DNA of 64,000 nt from Erysipelotrichaceae bacterium (GTDB lineage: Bacteria > Bacillota_I > Bacilli_A > Erysipelotrichales > Erysipelotrichaceae). Under the pieces are notes generated by a model. The model searched no databases, had not been told where the DNA came from, and worked only from the letters and a program-made list of their open reading frames with translations. Positions 6,639-15,088 of this stretch are shown piece after piece. The translations under genes and the position numbers were made by a program. The stretch lies in the NCBI GenBank assembly GCA_017432885.1, contig JAFRIE010000024.1:1-64000 (forward strand), in the 5' to 3' direction. Within the stretch, counting starts at the first letter, position 1. Each line of letters begins with the position of its first letter.

Positions 6639-8666
6639 ATGGCAGAGAAAGTATTCATCAGCTATTCCCATCAGGACCATGCCTGTGCCCATGGAATAGC
6701 CCGTTATCTAAGCAGACACGGCTGTGACGTATGGATCGACTCACAGAATCTGGAACTGGGTGACCGATGGGCAAATGACATCGAAGCTGCTTTACAGGAG
6801 GCCGACATCACTGTCGGTATTCTTTCTTCCTCTTCTTTAAGAAGACCTGAAGTACTGAAAGAAATCAACTATTCCCTGAACAGAATGAAAGAGGAAGGAA
6901 CAGAAAAGTTCCGGGTCTTTTTCGTGGTCATCGGTCAGATTCATCCGTCCTGGTTCAAAAACGACGGCAGCTGCGAGGAGATCAGAAATTACCTTTCCCA
7001 GTATCAGTACATCGGACTTAGTGCCTATGGGGAAGTAACGATCGATGCGATGAAGAAACTGTTTACGGCGATCCGCCGCAAGGGGATCGAAGAAGATAAC
7101 ACGGTCTTGATCCATACAAATGAAGACAACGGCTTTATCAATCAGAATTCCCTGCCGGAAAAGGCTTTTGACAACAGAAACAGCAGCATCTACTACAAAG
7201 TCTATGCCGCCGACCTGGCTTCTTCTGCCGTTTATCCTTTTGCCTTAGATTCCCAATGGCTTCCGGAACTGTTCTATGATGCGGGAAGCGGATACTACGG
7301 TGAATTCGAGAAAGAAGGCTTTGCCTCTGACAGGGTAAAGGAATATCTCAAATCCTACAAGAAAAGAAACTTCACTTTGTCCTTCTTTCACTATAAACAG
7401 ATCATCATGAAGCTGAACAGCATTCTGTATGAACCGTATTTCCAGGAACTGCTTCAAAACGAAGGAGAAGACAAGGAAGCGCTGAAACGTCTCTTATCCA
7501 ACGGCAGTATCGTCGTACTGTTAAATAACAAGCAGATGACGCCTTTTATACACGGCTACAGGAAAGACGATCCTGTCTGTAAAGCCTGGAACGATTTGTG
7601 TGAGGAGGTTCCGATCTACTGCATCCGGGAAAACTGGGCGCTCTCCAACGATGAACACAGCAAGGATTTTCTGCGTTTCTGTTCCAATCTGGCCATGGAT
7701 CACAGCAACAACATCCTTCTTGCCCAGGCCATGCATCTGGATGAGAACCAGATCAACAACTTCCTGATAACGCTAAAGACCATATCCATGCAGTCGTTCT
7801 GCCAGACCCACATGAACGGAACCCAGTCCCAGGACAAAGTCGACGACTACAGCAGATCTGTCTTCTACCGCAACTATATTGTGAAAGCAAACGAAGAAGC
7901 TTCTCTGAATCCCGTCTACGCATGTCTCTTTGATCCGAACAAGCCGTTCCATCATGAACTGAAGAAACTGATCGACATCTACTACAACTCCATCTTCACA
8001 AGAACTCTGCAGTGCGACGCTCTGCTTCCGGACGACGTGCTTCCGGAGAACTACTATCTGCACAGCCTTTATCTGGACAATGGGGAAAAGGAAGTCAGCA
8101 TCGAGGAACTGGAATACGCCTTCTCGGAATTCTTCGACAACTGCGAGATCCTGGATGAGATCACGGCCATTGGAGATAATCTGTATCTGAAAAACTACGA
8201 TCTACAAAAGATCACCGATTTAAGAGACAAGGAAGCCTGGTATGAATATGTCGAACTGCTGGAACTGATCAACCGGCGTTCCAATTCCTGGAAAGTGGAT
8301 TTCAATGAGATCGAACTGCTGCTGCAGCGTTTCCTGCGGTGCTTTGAGACATCGGAAAAGGTAACGGAAGACAAGGATATTGCCTTCAGTTTCCGGGTCG
8401 TGATCGGTTCAAAAGTTCTGGATATCGTAAAAACATCCAAGATCGCCAAGGTCAAGGAATACGGAGGATCCTTTGCCGATCCCAACCGCATCCCTCTTAA
8501 AGTCCTGTTCACGATCTCGGATCTGACCAGAGAGGACAGGGAAGAACTTGTCTTCCTGCCTGTATCCCTGTTCAGCGGCCGTATCGATACCTCTGACGGA
8601 GAAGGCTTCTTCAACAGTCTAAAAGAGTTTATCATCAAACAGTGCGGATTCATTCCGGTCAATTAA
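6639..8666 (+). CDS. TIR-domain protein with large uncharacterised C-terminal region
   Basis: A 675-aa protein. Residues 1-about 150 are a bacterial TIR domain: VFISYSHQD (box 1), GCDVWIDSQNLELGDRW (BB loop region) and ILSSSSLRRPEVLKEINYSL, with Glu71/Glu75 in the helix that carries the catalytic glutamate of TIR NADases. The remaining 500 residues match no domain I recognise. They are soluble, rich in aromatic and acidic residues, and predicted mixed alpha/beta. Bacterial TIR proteins commonly degrade NAD+ or make signalling nucleotides in anti-phage defence, with the C-terminal part sensing the trigger. The start ATG follows an AGAGGT site. It is divergent from the RyR membrane protein and convergent with the LGH-repeat membrane protein. 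Confidence 0.8.
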   Translation: MAEKVFISYSHQDHACAHGIARYLSRHGCDVWIDSQNLELGDRWANDIEAALQEADITVGILSSSSLRRPEVLKEINYSLNRMKEEGTEKFRVFFVVIGQIHPSWFKNDGSCEEIRNYLSQYQYIGLSAYGEVTIDAMKKLFTAIRRKGIEEDNTVLIHTNEDNGFINQNSLPEKAFDNRNSSIYYKVYAADLASSAVYPFALDSQWLPELFYDAGSGYYGEFEKEGFASDRVKEYLKSYKKRNFTLSFFHYKQIIMKLNSILYEPYFQELLQNEGEDKEALKRLLSNGSIVVLLNNKQMTPFIHGYRKDDPVCKAWNDLCEEVPIYCIRENWALSNDEHSKDFLRFCSNLAMDHSNNILLAQAMHLDENQINNFLITLKTISMQSFCQTHMNGTQSQDKVDDYSRSVFYRNYIVKANEEASLNPVYACLFDPNKPFHHELKKLIDIYYNSIFTRTLQCDALLPDDVLPENYYLHSLYLDNGEKEVSIEELEYAFSEFFDNCEILDEITAIGDNLYLKNYDLQKITDLRDKEAWYEYVELLELINRRSNSWKVDFNEIELLLQRFLRCFETSEKVTEDKDIAFSFRVVIGSKVLDIVKTSKIAKVKEYGGSFADPNRIPLKVLFTISDLTREDREELVFLPVSLFSGRIDTSDGEGFFNSLKEFIIKQCGFIPVN

Positions 8667-8691
8667 AAAGCCGCAGAATGCTGCGACTTTT
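8666..8691. terminator. Terminator between TIR gene and LGH-repeat gene
   Basis: A stem AAAAG-C-CGCAG / CTGCG-A-CTTTT with loop AATG and one mismatch, followed by T-rich sequence. It begins within the TIR stop codon. A-run and T-run flanks suggest that it acts in both directions. Confidence 0.7.
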
Positions 8692-8714
8692 CTTTTACTT
8701 ATGTTTCAGGGATA

Positions 8715-10475
8715 TCAGCCTTTATCCGCAAGATCCGATACGACTTCAACGATATCCTTGACTGCGCTGTGTGCACCCTTGGCTTCATGAGCGCCGGCTT
8801 CTTCATCAAGCGCGTCTTTTACTGAGTTGACGTCATCGACCAGTCCGGCAACGGATGCGACAGTATCCATGCCCAGGATGGATGCCAGATCGGAAATGAC
8901 GGTTGCAACGGAAGAAACGTTCAGTTCTCCTTCCTCGATCGTGGACTTGATGTCCTTTCCCGATTCATAGGTGCTGATGATCGTCGATACATACGAAATG
9001 CCCAGAGCATCCGCGATCATTCCGATATTGTCCAGCGCCGCATCCGATTTAAGCTTCGGTTTCAGAACCGGAAGTACCAGCTTGATCAGATTGGTGTTCG
9101 GATCATCACCGATCAGACCGTAATCGAGGATGTTCTTGTCTTTCTTTAACGTTTCCAATTCATCCCTGTACCTGTCGAAGAATTTCTGCGGACACAGATA
9201 GGCAAAACTTGTTTCAGCCAGAGGATTGGTCTTTTCTTCCTCTCCTTCTGTCTGCTTAGGAACTGCCTGTCTCTTCTTATCCAGTTCTTTCAGTTTTTTC
9301 TTCGTAGGAATGTCGATGATGACCAGATCCGGTCCGTTTTCTTCTACGCTCTTCTCGAGTTCCTCGAAATCGCAGGAGGATACGGCAAGGAAATGCTTGC
9401 TCTTAAGCAACTCACGCAACTTCTCATCTTCACTACTGATGACGATTGTCCTGTCTTCAAAAGTCGGTTTTCCGAATTCCTTGACGGCTTTCTCTGCCAG
9501 CTTACCGGCTCTGCGTTTCTTCAGGAACATCCATAGACCTCCTGTCGCAGTAACAACGACCGTACTGCTGATAATGATCGGAACTGGATTTTTCCTAGGA
9601 AGAACATGTTCCAGAATATGACCGCAGTAGTAGCACTCCTTAGTTTCCAGACCGTTTTCCGTATAGGTCGCTTCCTTGACCAGTGTCCATTCTTTCGGAT
9701 ACTTGTGTCCGGCAGGCAGGATCTTTTCTGTCCATGTTTCTGAGCACCTCCTGCAGGTAGCCCTTCTTTCCCCTTCTTCCTCGCAGGTCGGGGTCTTCAG
9801 GATCTCGTATTCCAGGTCATGTCCCAGGGCAGGATAGAATTCGTCAACGGTCATTCCACATCTCTTGCAGCTGCCTTTCCTGTAGCCGTCTTCCGTACAG
9901 GTGGCTTCCTTCTCTTCGTAATCGATGTCATGGCCTAAAGCAGCTACTTTCTTTGTGTAACTGTCGTTACATCTGGAGCAGGTATAAGTGTTGATTCCAT
10001 CTTCTTCGCAGGTTGCTGCCTTGGTTGTCTGTTTCTTGTAGTTATGGCCTAAAGCCTTGATTGTTTCGTCTTCAGTCTTGCCACACCTGCTGCATACTTT
10101 GTGTAAGGTTCCATCTTCCGTACAGCTTGCTTTTTTGGTTACTGTTTCTGTAAAGCTGTGCCCTAAAGGAGGTGCATAAGACAGCTCTGATCGAATAAAA
10201 GGAGAGTTATCCTGAGCTACGTGTGCAGCGGTATTGTAACAGTACACTTCAGCAAAGGCACCTTCTGTACAGGTTGGCCCATCGCTATCTATCCAGTCAC
10301 ATTCTAGAGGCTGTCCACACCATGGACAATTTCCAAAATCATAGGCAAATACTCTATGTACATGTACATGTAAAGGGTTCTCGCAGTCGTCGTGCTCCTC
10401 GCTATGATATACCGCATAGGAAAAACCGCTAAAAATCAGTACTGCAATCAGGAACTTGATAATGATCTTTTTCAT
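8715..10475 (-). CDS. Membrane protein with extracellular LGH/zinc-ribbon repeats and a receiver-like cytosolic domain
   Basis: A 586-aa protein. Residues 1-22 are a signal peptide or signal anchor. A cysteine/histidine-rich part (CPWCG at 50-54) leads into about five tandem units of 35-40 residues, roughly 104-285. Each has the form ALGH...ATC-T/E-EDG...C-x-RC-G, repeats frequent in surface proteins of Bacillota. A transmembrane helix spans about 298-318 (VPIIISSTVVVTATGG...). The cytosolic side begins RTIVISSEDEKLRELL...DLVIIDIP (about 345-395), reminiscent of a response-regulator receiver but with no clear phosphoacceptor. A charged linker and an alpha-helical tail follow. It is preceded by an AGGAGAAGG site. 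The role is unknown; surface sensing is an inference. Confidence 0.6.
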   Translation of the reverse strand: MKKIIIKFLIAVLIFSGFSYAVYHSEEHDDCENPLHVHVHRVFAYDFGNCPWCGQPLECDWIDSDGPTCTEGAFAEVYCYNTAAHVAQDNSPFIRSELSYAPPLGHSFTETVTKKASCTEDGTLHKVCSRCGKTEDETIKALGHNYKKQTTKAATCEEDGINTYTCSRCNDSYTKKVAALGHDIDYEEKEATCTEDGYRKGSCKRCGMTVDEFYPALGHDLEYEILKTPTCEEEGERRATCRRCSETWTEKILPAGHKYPKEWTLVKEATYTENGLETKECYYCGHILEHVLPRKNPVPIIISSTVVVTATGGLWMFLKKRRAGKLAEKAVKEFGKPTFEDRTIVISSEDEKLRELLKSKHFLAVSSCDFEELEKSVEENGPDLVIIDIPTKKKLKELDKKRQAVPKQTEGEEEKTNPLAETSFAYLCPQKFFDRYRDELETLKKDKNILDYGLIGDDPNTNLIKLVLPVLKPKLKSDAALDNIGMIADALGISYVSTIISTYESGKDIKSTIEEGELNVSSVATVISDLASILGMDTVASVAGLVDDVNSVKDALDEEAGAHEAKGAHSAVKDIVEVVSDLADKG

Positions 10476-10521
10476 AGGCCTTCTCCTATCCTTATTTTCG
10501 CATATTACCCATACAAAATAA

Positions 10522-10543
10522 AAGCCTGTCTTATAACAGGCTT
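10522..10543 (-). terminator. Terminator of the DUF349 gene
   Basis: Arms AAGCCTGT / ACAGGCTT with a 6-nt loop are followed on the minus strand by TTTATTTTG. It lies 6 bp after the DUF349 stop and 46 bp before the LGH-repeat gene, so downstream expression would need read-through or its own promoter. Confidence 0.75.
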
Positions 10544-10549
10544 GTTTTC

Positions 10550-11443
10550 TTACTTGTAATACCTCATATTGTCGAAGTACTTGTTGATGATCGTATTGAA
10601 CTCGTTCCAGAGATCATTCTCATGGTCCTTACCGGCATTGCCGATCTCTTTCCACTTGTTTCTCAGTTCCTTGATCGCATCGACTTCTTCATCGGTAAAC
10701 TCGCCTCTGGCAAGATACAGCTTCGCTTCATTGATCAGTTCCTTCTTGGCTTCTGTTCTCTGGGCGAAGGTCTCTTTCAGATTGTCGTAGTATTCATCTC
10801 TTCTGGCGAAGAAGGCTTTTCTTTCGGCCAAGAACTGCTGCCAGAGATTATCGTCATCCTTACGTCCGGCGCTGCCTGTCTTTTTCCATTCTTCCATCAG
10901 CTCATTGGCCTTGTTGGAGGCTTCTTTGATGTTTTCGATGTTGGCGATCTCTTTTGCCTTCTCGATCAGTTCTTCCTTCAGTTTCTTGTTTTCACCGAAA
11001 GTTTCCTTCAGATTCGTGTAGTACTCTTTCTTCTTGGTAAAGAACTCGTTTCTGGCTTCCAGGAACTGGTTCCAGAGTTCATCATCCTTTTCCTTGTCCA
11101 GACGTCCGGAAAGCTTCCATTCATCCAGAAGCTGTTTCATCATATCTGTACCTTTTTTATAGTTATTGCCCGCAGCGACTTCCTTAGCCCTGGCGATGAT
11201 GTCATTCTTTCTGTCTTCCACGGAAACAGCGATATCTCCTGCCTTCTCGGACAGTTCATCCATCAGTGCATGGAACTTGTCACTTAATTCCTTGTCATAC
11301 AATGACTCTTCATCTTCTCTGGCCTTACGCCATTTCCTGCTTAATACCTTTGCTCTCGCGTAAGCTCCAGGTGCATCTTCGCTCTTTAACAGTTCTTCAA
11401 CCTGAGCAATTAAATCTTCTTTAACGTTGTAATTGTTCTCCAT
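10550..11443 (-). CDS. DUF349-repeat protein
   Basis: A 297-aa, highly charged all-helical protein with three to four DUF349 repeats. Each reads roughly W/A-k-x-x-G-x-x-x-x-x-x-D-x-L-W-x-x-F-x-x-x-x-x-x-F-F-x-x-x-x-x-Y-Y. Examples start at WKLSGRLDKEKDDELWNQF, WKKTGSAGRKDDDNLWQQF and WKEIGNAGKDHENDLWNEF. No catalytic motif or signal is visible. DUF349 proteins are of unknown function, and some are linked to stress growth phenotypes. It has its own promoter and terminator, so it is a single-gene unit. Confidence 0.8.
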   Translation of the reverse strand: MENNYNVKEDLIAQVEELLKSEDAPGAYARAKVLSRKWRKAREDEESLYDKELSDKFHALMDELSEKAGDIAVSVEDRKNDIIARAKEVAAGNNYKKGTDMMKQLLDEWKLSGRLDKEKDDELWNQFLEARNEFFTKKKEYYTNLKETFGENKKLKEELIEKAKEIANIENIKEASNKANELMEEWKKTGSAGRKDDDNLWQQFLAERKAFFARRDEYYDNLKETFAQRTEAKKELINEAKLYLARGEFTDEEVDAIKELRNKWKEIGNAGKDHENDLWNEFNTIINKYFDNMRYYK

Positions 11444-11470
11444 AACTCTCTTCTCTCGCTCTATTTTTTT

Positions 11471-11479
11471 ATTATAGCA
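11471..11479 (-). promoter_or_regulatory. Extended -10 promoter of the DUF349 gene
   Basis: On the minus strand TGCTATAAT is a perfect extended -10, about 28 nt before the ATG. The best -35 (TTTACA) is 21 bp away, too far to be standard. Confidence 0.6.
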
Positions 11480-11506
11480 TTTTTATACTGATATAAATGT
11501 AAATTT

Positions 11507-11533
11507 TTAAAAAAAGAGCACTCACTGCTCTTT
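11507..11533 (-). terminator. Terminator of the yhf-type operon
   Basis: On the minus strand, stem AAAGAGCA / TGCTCTTT (11526-11533 and 11513-11520) is followed by a T-run and lies over the stop codon of the last operon gene. It closes the ten-gene unit running from 21431 to 11522. Confidence 0.75.
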
Positions 11534-12886
11534 CGACTGTTTTTTCATGGCATCACGGATCGAATTCTTCAGAATACGGATCACAGTATCCGGACCGGAA
11601 CGCATTGGATTGATCCGGATCACATACCTGCTTAAGATGGGATCTTCATCGATCATAACCTTGGCAATCCTGTAAAAGAGAGCCTGTACCTCATAACGGC
11701 TTTCCGATCCCACCGGATGCGGAAGTGCACCATATCCGATCGCTTTTTCAATGACTTCTCTGGCAATCGGAAGATCCAGTTTTACCAGAATGATCCTTTC
11801 TTCGATATTGGCTTTGATGGCTTTCTCCACATGCGCAACTTCTTTCCGGTTCAGCCGCTTTTCGATCTCATCTACCGTCAGCGACTGTACACCCAGAAGC
11901 ACAGGATTCTCAACCAGACTTCTTAAGGTTTCCATCGCTTCCGGACCCTGTACCTGTCCTCCTCCGGAATAATTCTGTTCATGGACGATATCGATCCACT
12001 TCCTTGTACCGATGACCAGTCCGATTCCCGGAATGCCCAAGAGCTTAAAAGTCGAAAATGCGGACATGTCGGCACCTGCGGCCGCTCCAAGTTTTTCGAC
12101 CTTGTTTACGGCATAGTTTTCATCGGTCAGGATGAGCAGTTTCGGATCGATCTTTCTTGCTTTCTCAATGATTCTGATTTCATCATAAGTGTCGGAAAGC
12201 TTCTGACGGACTCTCTGGATGTACAGGACATCAATGCCCTTCTGGATCTCTTTTTCGATGTTTCGAAAATCGTTGAAGTCGGTCTTTCGGATTTCAATGC
12301 CCATGGCTTCCAGAGTGATCTGCGTCGTCTTGTATAGCGGCGCATCGTGGATCAGGACTCTCTGTCCGTGTTTCAGAGAAGCGAAACACATGGCCCGGAT
12401 AGCTCCCGTTCCTCCGCCTCTAACCAGAGCTGCGGCTTCGGCGTGAAAGTATTCTGCCAGTACTTTTTCAACTTTTACCGTTCTTTCCGGTCTGCCGTAG
12501 CGGATATGACAGCCGTAATCCCCTTCTTCCAGTGCTTCAAAACCGTTGAAATGACGATGCATGATGTCGACTAGACGATACTGGTTTTCGATCTCTTCTT
12601 TCATGGAGATCATCTTTAAAGGATGGGTCTCAAACGGAACCGCATCGGCTTCTTTCTTCAAATGTTCGGTAAGAAGTGAATGGATCAGGGCTTTCTTGCC
12701 TTCCGTTTCATAACCTTCTTTCTTCAAGAGTCTGCACAGTTCTTCCGTCTCCTTTTTCAACGAGAGGAAGCCCGCCTGCTTTCCTGTTTTCTTTGACTTC
12801 AGCAGTTTATAAAGCTCTTTCAGAAATGCATCTGTTTCTTTTCTTAAACCGAGTTCCTTTTCACAGTATTCTCTGATCCTGTCCAT
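11522..12886 (-). CDS. YhfS-like SelA-type PLP-dependent enzyme with N-terminal helical extension
   Basis: A 454-aa fold-type I PLP protein of the YhfS/SelA-like group. Cofactor motifs are visible: ALVRGGGTGAIRAM (phosphate-cup loop, about 153-166), Asp255 in LILTDENYAV (pyridine nitrogen) and Schiff-base Lys281 in STFKLLGIPGIG. Compared with the paralog at 15089-16183 it carries an extra 85-90 residue N-terminal helical, Lys/Glu-rich segment. Relatives include L-seryl-tRNA(Sec) selenium transferase and D-glucosaminate-6-phosphate ammonia-lyase. A beta-elimination or lyase step on a phosphorylated amino compound is a reasonable inference. It is the last gene of the operon, 7 bp after the phosphotriesterase-family gene. 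Confidence 0.75.
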   Translation of the reverse strand: MDRIREYCEKELGLRKETDAFLKELYKLLKSKKTGKQAGFLSLKKETEELCRLLKKEGYETEGKKALIHSLLTEHLKKEADAVPFETHPLKMISMKEEIENQYRLVDIMHRHFNGFEALEEGDYGCHIRYGRPERTVKVEKVLAEYFHAEAAALVRGGGTGAIRAMCFASLKHGQRVLIHDAPLYKTTQITLEAMGIEIRKTDFNDFRNIEKEIQKGIDVLYIQRVRQKLSDTYDEIRIIEKARKIDPKLLILTDENYAVNKVEKLGAAAGADMSAFSTFKLLGIPGIGLVIGTRKWIDIVHEQNYSGGGQVQGPEAMETLRSLVENPVLLGVQSLTVDEIEKRLNRKEVAHVEKAIKANIEERIILVKLDLPIAREVIEKAIGYGALPHPVGSESRYEVQALFYRIAKVMIDEDPILSRYVIRINPMRSGPDTVIRILKNSIRDAMKKQSKEQ

Positions 12887-12893
12887 AACGCCT

Positions 12894-13856
12894 CTACTTC
12901 CTGACTCTCAGGAATTCCTTCGGATTCTCTCTGGTGATCTGATCGATCTGTTCCCAGGAGAGTCCGGCTTTTCTTAACAGACTTAAACCCTGCGTAAGCA
13001 GATGGGAATATCCCCATCCGCCCCAATTCTTCAGCAGTGTTCTGCCATCGATATCACAGGAGATATAGATCTGTCTGATATAGCCCATGTCCACAAACTT
13101 TCTGATCATCCGGGCTCTTTCTTCGTCGTACGGAAATTTCTGTCCGTATTCGATGTCGTTGTTTATTTCGAAAAATCCCTGCTTGCCGAAGCAGTCGAAC
13201 TGAACACCCGCTCCTTTGGAGAAGATATACAGATAATCCTCCAGCCTCTCTTCCAGACGGGGATAGACATCCTGATGACCGATGATCACGTGATGCAGAT
13301 CAGCCCCTTCCTCTTCAAAGAAAGACAGCTGTTCCCGGTACATGCTTCCTCTGCCGGTATGGGTCGAAATGCCATATCCCGTCTCTGCGCTCGCTCTTCC
13401 GGCTGCCCGCAGGACTTTCTCCTCGGTTTCATAGACCGTATAATTGCTGGAACCGACTTCACCGATAAATCCGGCTTTGATCCTGTCTTTTCCTCTTCCA
13501 TCCAGAAGCTCCCGTTTGATCTCGTCCTTCAGTTCCTCAATACTTGCTTCCTTAACATACTGCGGAAGTCTTGGTTCCTTGTAGAAACCCGCTCCGTAGA
13601 CGATCTTCACACCGGTCTGCTCAGACAGCATTTTCAGTACGCTGATCCTGTCTTCCTTGACATCCATAGCACAGATCTCCGGTGTCGACATCTCCATGAT
13701 CGTCCTGCCCCCGAAATGGAAGTAGTCTCTCAGTTCTTCAATCTCCTGATCGATACAGTTGTCGCGGGCAGAAAAAAGAATATGCTCATGCGGTGAGACA
13801 AAACCCAGTTCATCGATAGCGACCGGTCCGGTTACGGTATTTACATAATCCTTCAT
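12894..13856 (-). CDS. Phosphotriesterase-family (Php-like) metal-dependent hydrolase, copy 2
   Basis: A 320-aa amidohydrolase-superfamily TIM barrel. A binuclear metal site can be read: H23-x-H25 (SPHEHI), bridging Glu133 (GEVGSSN; Glu replaces the carboxylated Lys of true phosphotriesterases, as in E. coli Php), H166 (STHTGR), H194 (IGHQD) and D268 (SCDID). Related enzymes include lactonases and phospho-sugar lactonases. It overlaps the YhfW-like gene by 4 bp. It differs considerably from the second copy at 18302-19246, so the two probably act on different intermediates or carry out successive steps. Confidence 0.82.
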   Translation of the reverse strand: MKDYVNTVTGPVAIDELGFVSPHEHILFSARDNCIDQEIEELRDYFHFGGRTIMEMSTPEICAMDVKEDRISVLKMLSEQTGVKIVYGAGFYKEPRLPQYVKEASIEELKDEIKRELLDGRGKDRIKAGFIGEVGSSNYTVYETEEKVLRAAGRASAETGYGISTHTGRGSMYREQLSFFEEEGADLHHVIIGHQDVYPRLEERLEDYLYIFSKGAGVQFDCFGKQGFFEINNDIEYGQKFPYDEERARMIRKFVDMGYIRQIYISCDIDGRTLLKNWGGWGYSHLLTQGLSLLRKAGLSWEQIDQITRENPKEFLRVRK

Positions 13857-15076
13857 GGCTGCTCCTGTTTTATCAAGGGAAGAAAGCTTTCACCGTTCTG
13901 CGGTGCATCCACATGGAAGTAGTCGCAGACCGATGCACCAACATCCGAAAGAGTTTTTCTTAAACCGATACGGATCCCTTTTCTGTCCCTGTAACGGATC
14001 AGTAAAGGAACATTTTCCCTAGTATGCTTGGAGTGTCCGATCTTCGGGTCGTTGCCGTGGTCGGCCATGATGACCAGAACGTCATCGTCCTGCAACTCAT
14101 TCAAGATATCGCTTAGACCGGCATCGGCGATCTCCAGGATCTCCTTGTATCTTGTTGTACTTTGCGAATGTCCGGCCAGATCGGTCTCCTGCACGTTGGT
14201 GCAGATGAATCCGGCATCCATCTTCTGCATCTGATCTATAGTATGTTTCAGACATTCCTCCGTAGGAACGCAGGAAATCGATAAACCGTGTTCATTATGG
14301 ACAATGTCCGCGACCTTACCGATCAGAACACAAGGGATGCCCTCTTTTGTCAGAATAGTTGGTGCCTGTACCTTCGGATCGACGCCGTAACCAAGATGCA
14401 GACACTGATATCCCTGATCGTAGGACTTTGATTTTGCGGAGGCAATGCCGATATACTTGCCTTCCTTGATCTCTTCCGCCGCATACAGATCATCCATCGT
14501 ATTCCCCGTACCGCCGAAGACGATAACTCTTCCAACCGTTACGACTTCCCGAACCTTTCTGGCAATCTCCACTTCCTTGTCAAAAGGCATGTAGTCCAGC
14601 GGAGCCGTTACGTTGTAGCACATACCCAGATCGGCTTCCAGATTGTCCGCCACCGTTACATAATCGTCACAGACCACATAACGCAGACCTTCCCGCTCCA
14701 CGATCTTTACCTTATGACCGTTCTCTTTTAGATGCTTTGCGACAATATCGACCTTCTGCTGAAAAGGTACGATCTCCGGATCCTTCGGTCTGGTTCCCAT
14801 GATTTCCTGATGTCCCATAAAAGTATCGGCGCCAAAATGCATCAGTTCCGCCTTGCCGTAGTTGGCATCCTTCCGGAACTTCATTCTCTTGCTTTCTTTT
14901 CCATAGGCATTCATCAGACCCAGTTTTTCCAGATTAGGCAAATACAGATCCGGATAGTCTTCCAGAATACTTCCAATCGTACAGGCTTTCTCATCACCCG
15001 GTCTTTTCACTGCAGCATCGGCGGTTGCACCCATGCCGAAGCCGTCCAGTACAATAACGACAAATCTTCTTTTCAT
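13853..15076 (-). CDS. yhfW: YhfW-like phosphopentomutase-family metalloenzyme
   Basis: A 407-aa alkaline-phosphatase-superfamily protein of the phosphopentomutase group. Metal and catalytic residues: D11 (VIVLDGFGMG), Asp84-Thr85 in FGADTFMGHQEIMG (Thr is the phosphate carrier in mutases), ETDLAGHSQ, MADHGND and HSKHTRENVPLL. The length fits deoB, but the replacement of the DeoB segment by ETDLAGHS and the operon context fit YhfW. It probably moves a phosphate within a sugar-like substrate. It overlaps the downstream Php-like gene by 4 bp and follows the YhfS gene by 12 bp. Confidence 0.78.
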   Translation of the reverse strand: MKRRFVVIVLDGFGMGATADAAVKRPGDEKACTIGSILEDYPDLYLPNLEKLGLMNAYGKESKRMKFRKDANYGKAELMHFGADTFMGHQEIMGTRPKDPEIVPFQQKVDIVAKHLKENGHKVKIVEREGLRYVVCDDYVTVADNLEADLGMCYNVTAPLDYMPFDKEVEIARKVREVVTVGRVIVFGGTGNTMDDLYAAEEIKEGKYIGIASAKSKSYDQGYQCLHLGYGVDPKVQAPTILTKEGIPCVLIGKVADIVHNEHGLSISCVPTEECLKHTIDQMQKMDAGFICTNVQETDLAGHSQSTTRYKEILEIADAGLSDILNELQDDDVLVIMADHGNDPKIGHSKHTRENVPLLIRYRDRKGIRIGLRKTLSDVGASVCDYFHVDAPQNGESFLPLIKQEQP

Positions 15077-15088
15077 TCGCTTTCCATT

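Noticed and set aside
10622-11287. 221-aa open frame on the plus strand
   Set aside because: It is the antisense shadow of the DUF349 gene; its composition follows the repeat structure of the opposite strand and it lacks its own ribosome site.
13002-13796. 264-aa open frame on the plus strand
   Set aside because: Antisense to the phosphotriesterase-family gene, whose metal ligands are intact on the minus strand.
13853-15076. Phosphopentomutase DeoB of nucleoside catabolism
   Set aside because: No nucleoside genes are nearby; the yhf context and altered metal segment fit YhfW better.
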